Of a stretch of DNA of 64,000 nucleotides, positions 58,719 through 64,000 are shown piece by piece. The stretch lies in contig OZ023180.1 of the NCBI GenBank assembly GCA_963995505.1, positions 13,592,689 to 13,656,688 of the forward strand, in the 5' to 3' direction. The position numbers were made by a program, and so were the translations under genes. This DNA comes from Hypericum androsaemum (lineage: Eukaryota > Streptophyta > Magnoliopsida > Malpighiales > Hypericaceae). The notes under the pieces were generated by a model. It ran no database searches, was not told the DNA's origin, and was given only the letters and a program-made list of their open reading frames with translations. Every line of letters starts with the position of its first letter. The stretch's first letter is position 1.

Positions 58719-60614
58719 TAAGAGCGAGCATTCGGATTATCCAAATTCTAAACTATCCGAACTATCAGAATTAATAATTTGACTATCTGAGTACGAATCT
58801 GAACAGTGAATTATCCAAATCCGAATATCCAAACTTTTTTTAGATTCGGATTCGGATGATCTGAAGTATTCAGTTTATGACAACAAAAACAACAACGTAA
58901 GTATAATAAAGAAACTCACCTTTTTCACATAATGACTATTATTAGAGCAAAAGGAAAGAGAACAGATTGTTGAGGAGCTTAACAGATAGTGGGTTCACTG
59001 CCACTTCACCATATCTGCTCACGAAGTTTCTTATGCTCCTCAACAATCGGATAAGAAATTGGGGAAAGAGAAACCGGATAAGGGGATCGAATAATCCATA
59101 AGAGAACGAGAAAAAAATAGTCATCACTAAGTTGAGGAGCATAAGAAAAAATTGGGGATTAGGTTTTAGAAATGGGATTGATTTTTTTAGGGGGTAAGGG
59201 GATCGATTTTGGGTTTCACTAGAGTGGGAAAGTAAAGTAATTTATTAATTAGGTTACTGTGCTATTGGGTTGCTTGCTACTTGGCCTGTAGGCTATTGGG
59301 CTTCTAATCTAATTTATTAATTTGGATAGTTCAAATATTTCGAAGGGAAAAGTCCACTTAAGTACCCTGTGGTATCACCGATTATCACTTGAGTACCCTG
59401 TGGTTTAAAATCGATAGAACCGGTCCGACTTTGTCCAATTTTTATCAATTAGGTCCACTCAATTCCGGTTCGAGATTTTTTTGCAAAACGCGTCGTTTTG
59501 ACGCTTATGTGGACTGCCACGTCGTAGTGACCCGGATTAGTCATTGCTGACATGGCGATAGAAAAATTCACTTAAGTACCATGTGGTATCACCGATTATC
59601 ACTTGAGTACATTGTGGTTTAAAATCGATAGAACCGGTCCAACTTTTTTCAATTTTTATCACTTAGGTCCACTCAAGTCCAGTTCGGGATTTTTTGCAAA
59701 ATGCGTCGTTTTGACGCTTATGTGGACTGTCACGTCGTAGTGACCCGGATTAGTCATTGCTGACATGGCGATGGGTAAATTATCAAATTAGTACTAAATT
59801 AATTTATTATTTTTCAAAAAAATCCTTATCCTCCCATCTCTCTTTCTCTCTCTTCTTCCATTCATGTTCTTCAATCTCCCCATTTTTTCCATCTTCAACC
59901 TAACAACAAAATTGGAATCCAACCCGTCCCCTCCGTACAGCCCCCCGGGAAGAGGCAGGGAGGGGGCTCGGGTCGGGGGCGGACCCGGGAAGAAGAGAGA
60001 GAAAGAGAGATGGGAGGATAAGGATTTTTTTGAAAAATAATAAATTAATTTGGTACTAATTTGATAATTTACCCATCGCCATGTCAACACTGACTAATCC
60101 GGGTCACTACGACGTGGCAGTCCACATAAGCGTCAAAACGACGCGTTTTGCAAAAAAATCCCGAACCAGACTTGAGTGGACCTAAGTGATAAAAATTAGA
60201 AAAAGTCAGACCGGTTCTATCGATTTTAAACCACAGGGTACTTAAGTGATAATCGGTGATACCACAGGGTACTTAAGTAGATTTTTCCCTACCCATCGCC
60301 ATGTCAGCAATGACTAATCCGGATCACTACGACGTGGCAGTCCACATAAGCGTCAAAACGACGCGTTTTGCAAAAAAATTCCGAACCGGACTTGAGTGGA
60401 CCTAAGTGATAAAAATTGGAAAAAGTCGGACCGGTTCTATCGATTTTAAACCACAGGGTACTCAAGTGATAATCGGTGATACCACAGGGTACTTAAGTGG
60501 ACTTTTTCCTATTTCGAATTTACATTATTATTATCCAAATTGAAATCCGAATAAAAAATTATCTGAATCCGAATCCGAATTTTTTTCGGATTTTAAATTA
60601 TATGGTCACTCTTA
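58719..60614. mobile_element. Non-autonomous hAT-like element carrying a nested MULE
   Basis: Ends TAAGAGCGAGCATTCGG and (reverse complement) TAAGAGTGACCAT, flanked by TTCACCAT (58711-58718) and TTCACCAA (60615-60622), an 8-bp duplication with one mismatch. Subterminal ATCCGAA/TTCGGAT repeats match those of 10479-11355. Without the nested 1165-bp MULE and its 9-bp duplication it is about 720 bp. No transposase. Confidence 0.85.
59345..60509. mobile_element. MULE-type foldback element, copy 1 (1165 bp)
   Basis: Perfect 9-bp target duplication TATTTCGAA (59336-59344, 60510-60518), as in Mutator-like elements. Termini are GGGAAAAGTCCACTTAAGTA. Nearly the whole element is one inverted repeat: arms about 59345-59859 and 59988-60509, loop about 130 bp with GGGAGGGGGCTCGGGTCGGG. 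Each arm is itself a tandem pair of ~215-bp units that begin with the TIR sequence. The frames inside (for example minus 59794-60090) are palindrome artefacts; no transposase. Confidence 0.9.
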
Positions 60615-60622
60615 TTCACCAA

Positions 60623-62252
60623 CAGTCCAAAAAGGGAACGGGCCTCAATACATAAACCACCAGAAACAGCGCAGCTCAACATGTTGGTCTCCAGCCGCAA
60701 ACTTTCCAGATATCCCAAGAAGCCGAAACATCCCTCCACCACACGGCCCAAGAAAGGCACAAAGCCCATACACCATCAATTCCGCGCACCTATTTTTTCC
60801 GTCCCTTAACGTCATGGTGTTTATAATCCTCTGTCTAGGCTTCCTTAGTTGCATGTTGCTTAAATCACCCTTCGGCCCTGTAGTTGCTTCCCAACTCAGT
60901 AGAGAAGGCCATATAGATCAACACTTGAGGCAGAGACAAGAGACTGTTAATGAATATATTTTTGTAAATTTGTGTATATTAAAATTAAGTTAATGAAGGA
61001 CCTGTTAGCCAAAGTAATTTTACATATAATTTTCATATTTGGTTGATAAAGTAATTTCACTTAAAAAAATTAAAACCCAAAACTCGGAAGAGAATGAAAG
61101 TCTAATTGTATTACATATATAGCCTAATTCGCTTACAATATTACATATATAGCTTATTAGGACGAAGCATGAACAAAACAATAAATACGTTTCACTTTTC
61201 TATACATGAAAATAGAAAATCAACTTTATTTTTCATGAAAATGAAAATGGAAATGATTTTTTCAACCGCTAATTGTTGATTCCAAAGTCTGAACAAACCA
61301 TGAATATGAGATGGTAGGGTACGATAAAAAAGTGGAGTTTGGTCCCTCTCTGATCCCTGCATTTCTAAAATTCATACTGTTATCTTCTGTGTATGGTTTT
61401 AAAAAATGTCGGGTCTCGCTGATATTATCAACCAATTTATTATTATTTTATATTAGAAAAGACTATTATACCCTTACAAAAATAATATAAAAAATAGGTC
61501 ATCTTCTTCCTCGAAACTTACCAGCAAAATCAAACATCACCACAGTGCTCCGACCCGACCCAGTGCCTCTGTTCCCAATCACCCTCCTCGTCACCGGTAT
61601 CTCGACTCCGTTGCTTAAATTTGGATCTCGTTTCAGTTGAATATCAAACCCATCTGGTGGACGGCGTACTTGACGAGTTCATCGGGGAGGTCATCGGTCT
61701 GGATCTCCAGGGAGGTTGACGGTGGAGGACCTTGAAGTTAAGCTTCGCCGGATCCTCGAGAACGTTCCCGTCCGCGTCAGCAATACCTTCGGCAGCTCTG
61801 CTGGCTCCGGGTCTGGCGACTTCCACCAATTAATTTAACCATAAACCCGCTAAGTAATTTTTTATTCTTTTTTCTCCCAATTTTTGTGTCCCAGATTGGT
61901 CCCACTTCTCCTTTGAGTAATGTGCATGCATTTTTAGGGTTTGCGTTTTTCAATTCTGGAGTGGAAGAGGTATTAGGATTTTTGTTGATTGAAATTGTCA
62001 CGGCCGCAACCTGTCTTGAAGGCGAGGATGAGGGTTGGGGTTGGAGATGTGATTTTGCTTGGTCTATCGGCAGAGGAGGAGTGACGTTGGTGATATTTGA
62101 TTTCACCGGACGGTTTCGAGGAAGAAGAAGGCATTTTTTAATTTTTTGTAAAGGTATAATGTCTTTTCTAATATAAAAATAATAATAAATTGGTCGATGA
62201 CGTCAATAAGGTACCCGAGAATTTCTAAAACCTTACACGGAGGACGGTAGCA
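60623..62252. other. Spacer with an unplaced GC-richer stretch
   Basis: 60640-60860 has a 69-codon minus-strand ORF without a known domain; 60900-61500 is AT-rich. 61621-62106 is GC-richer and coding-like on the minus strand (MKSNITNVTPPLPIDQAKSH at 62106; TDDLPDELVKYAVHQMG at about 61700 in another frame). It could be remnant exons of an unknown gene, but I cannot build a model. Confidence 0.35.
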
Positions 62253-62261
62253 TAAATTTTA

Positions 62262-63426
62262 GGGAAAAGTCCACTTAAGTACCCTGTGGTATCACCGATT
62301 ATCACTTGAGTACCCTGTGGTTTAAAATCGATAGAACCGGTCCGACTTTGTCCAATTTTTATCAATTAGGTCCACTCAATTCCGGTTCGAGATTTTTTTG
62401 CAAAACGCGTCGTTTTGACGCTTATGTGGACTGCCACGTCGTAGTGACCCGGATTAGTCATTGCTGACATGGCGATAGAAAAATTCACTTAAGTACCATG
62501 TGGTATCACCGATTATCACTTGAGTACATTGTGGTTTAAAATCGATAGAACCGGTCCAACTTTTTTCAATTTTTATCACTTAGGTCCACTCAAGTCCAGT
62601 TCGGGATTTTTTGCAAAATGCGTCGTTTTGACGCTTATGTGGACTGTCACGTCGTAGTGACCCGGATTAGTCATTGCTGACATGGCGATGGGTAAATTAT
62701 CAAATTAGTACTAAATTAATTTATTATTTTTCAAAAAAATCCTTATCCTCCCATCTCTCTTTCTCTCTCTTCTTCCATTCATGTTCTTCAATCTCCCCAT
62801 TTTTTCCATCTTCAACCTAACAACAAAATTGGAATCCAACCCGTCCCCTCCGTACAGCCCCCCGGGAAGAGGCAGGGAGGGGGCTCGGGTCGGGGGCGGA
62901 CCCGGGAAGAAGAGAGAGAAAGAGAGATGGGAGGATAAGGATTTTTTTGAAAAATAATAAATTAATTTGGTACTAATTTGATAATTTACCCATCGCCATG
63001 TCAACACTGACTAATCCGGGTCACTACGACGTGGCAGTCCACATAAGCGTCAAAACGACGCGTTTTGCAAAAAAATCCCGAACCAGACTTGAGTGGACCT
63101 AAGTGATAAAAATTAGAAAAAGTCAGACCGGTTCTATCGATTTTAAACCACAGGGTACTTAAGTGATAATCGGTGATACCACAGGGTACTTAAGTAGATT
63201 TTTCCCTACCCATCGCCATGTCAGCAATGACTAATCCGGATCACTACGACGTGGCAGTCCACATAAGCGTCAAAACGACGCGTTTTGCAAAAAAATTCCG
63301 AACCGGACTTGAGTGGACCTAAGTGATAAAAATTGGAAAAAGTCGGACCGGTTCTATCGATTTTAAACCACAGGGTACTCAAGTGATAATCGGTGATACC
63401 ACAGGGTACTTAAGTGGACTTTTCCC
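62262..63426. mobile_element. MULE-type foldback element, copy 2 (1165 bp)
   Basis: Same length, orientation and nearly the same sequence as 59345-60509. Different perfect 9-bp target duplication TAAATTTTA (62253-62261, 63427-63435). The two therefore inserted independently and recently, or one was homogenised by the other. No transposase. Confidence 0.9.
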
Positions 63427-63678
63427 TAAATTTTAAAATTGTAGAAAACCGAGAAAAAGGAAGACGAAATACCAGGACCTGAGCGTAATTTGCCCTTCGT
63501 CCATGAGGTTCTAATTATACAAAAGAAAATATTATTTAAAAAAATTCTAAATAGAGAGATTCGGACCTGAACCAAAAAAATCCAACGAGAAACCTAATTT
63601 TCTCCAAAACCCTGCCTTAAACCCCCAAGATTAGAACACTTGCTGTCCCCGTTTTGGCCCCATCCAATCCGTTCTAGG

Positions 63679-63954
63679 ATGAGCCATGTTCTCAGGCGAA
63701 ACCCTCGCCACCGGTGCCACCTCATTTCCACTCCGATACGATTTTTTCCCTTCTCCACCGCCACCCCAGCCACGGTAGATCCCCCTCGTCCACCGTCTCT
63801 CAACCGTAGGATCCTCCTGGTGAGGAATCCAACGGCCCCGGTCGTACCCATCATCGAAGAATGGCGGCGACGTGGCGGCGAAGTCCACCACGTGGAGCTC
63901 CGGAAGCTGATCCGCCTGCTCCGTATCCATCGCCGCTTTATCCAAGCTCTCGAG
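63679..63954 (+). CDS. PPR protein, first exon (gene runs out of window)
   Basis: ATG 63679 opens 92 codons to a likely donor CTCGAG/GTCACT at 63954. The N-terminus (MSHVLRRNPRHRC..., rich in Arg, Ser and Pro, without acidic residues) is a plausible mitochondrial presequence. The segment LLVRNPTAPVVPIIEEWRRR to LRKLIRLLRIHRRFIQALEV has the form that precedes the repeats in plant P-class pentatricopeptide repeat proteins of the At2g20710/At4g21705 type. These bind organellar RNA. The repeats would lie beyond 64000. The longer frame from 63640 begins with TTG and is not used. Confidence 0.75.
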
Positions 63955-64000
63955 GTCACTCTAATTTCCCTGGGTTAGTTTATTTTAAAATATTTTAAGG

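Noticed and set aside
60645..60854. 69-codon minus-strand ORF
   Set aside because: No domain, no splice context, short; treated as chance.
59794..63007. Identical 98-codon ORFs in the two MULE copies
   Set aside because: They read across the palindrome arm and loop; identity only reflects the recent duplication of the element.

Overview
This window is nuclear DNA of a flowering plant, most likely a eudicot. The evidence is multi-exon genes with GT-AG introns (SRP54-like, condensin CAP-H, F-box/LRR, a U1-type zinc-finger protein, a PPR protein, an IDA-like peptide), AT-rich spacers, and plant-type LTR retrotransposons, hAT elements and MULEs. Nothing in the sequence alone fixes the species. 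Most of the window is repeats and broken gene copies. The only gene models that read cleanly are the two F-box/LRR genes, the SRP54-like gene, the small IDA-like peptide gene and the first exon of a PPR gene.

Layout. 1-7.2 kb: two partial, same-orientation copies (A, B) of a zinc-finger gene, separated by a Copia retrotransposon (1198-6090, three internal stops). 8.4-11.4 kb: a minus-strand Copia remnant split by a 778-bp hAT element, followed by a second hAT-like element. 11.6-23.5 kb: two near-identical F-box/LRR genes in an inverted duplication (minus 11776-13379; plus 21690-23291). A decayed third copy (about 17.9-18.45 kb), retroelement relics and simple repeats lie between them. 24.1-25.6 kb: an unrelated minus-strand F-box/LRR pseudogene and the 5' end of another Copia element. 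26.6-29.0 kb: a nine-exon SRP54-like gene on the minus strand with no finger loop and no C-terminal tail. 30.7-37.9 kb: a minus-strand condensin CAP-H pseudogene, one exon of which is split by a decayed Ty3/Gypsy chromovirus (31535-36513).

40.1-53.9 kb: the fullest zinc-finger copy (C), whose 3' UTR is split by a 12-kb Athila-type Ty3/Gypsy element (41707-53699, 5-bp target duplication ACTGC). 54-55.9 kb: LTR-like duplicated sequence, then a 72-bp minisatellite that is open in both directions. 56.6 kb: a 70-aa IDA-like peptide precursor with an unusual C-terminus. 57.4-63.4 kb: an RNase H-like remnant, a foldback element, a hAT element with a 1165-bp foldback MULE nested in it, and a second near-identical MULE 1.75 kb further on. 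63.68 kb to the end: first exon of a mitochondrial-type PPR gene that runs out of the window.

The genes do not form a pathway. The common thread is gene duplication followed by transposon insertion and decay. Many nonsense codons in the two best-preserved retroelements fit C-to-T change on one strand, as expected for methylated and silenced DNA.
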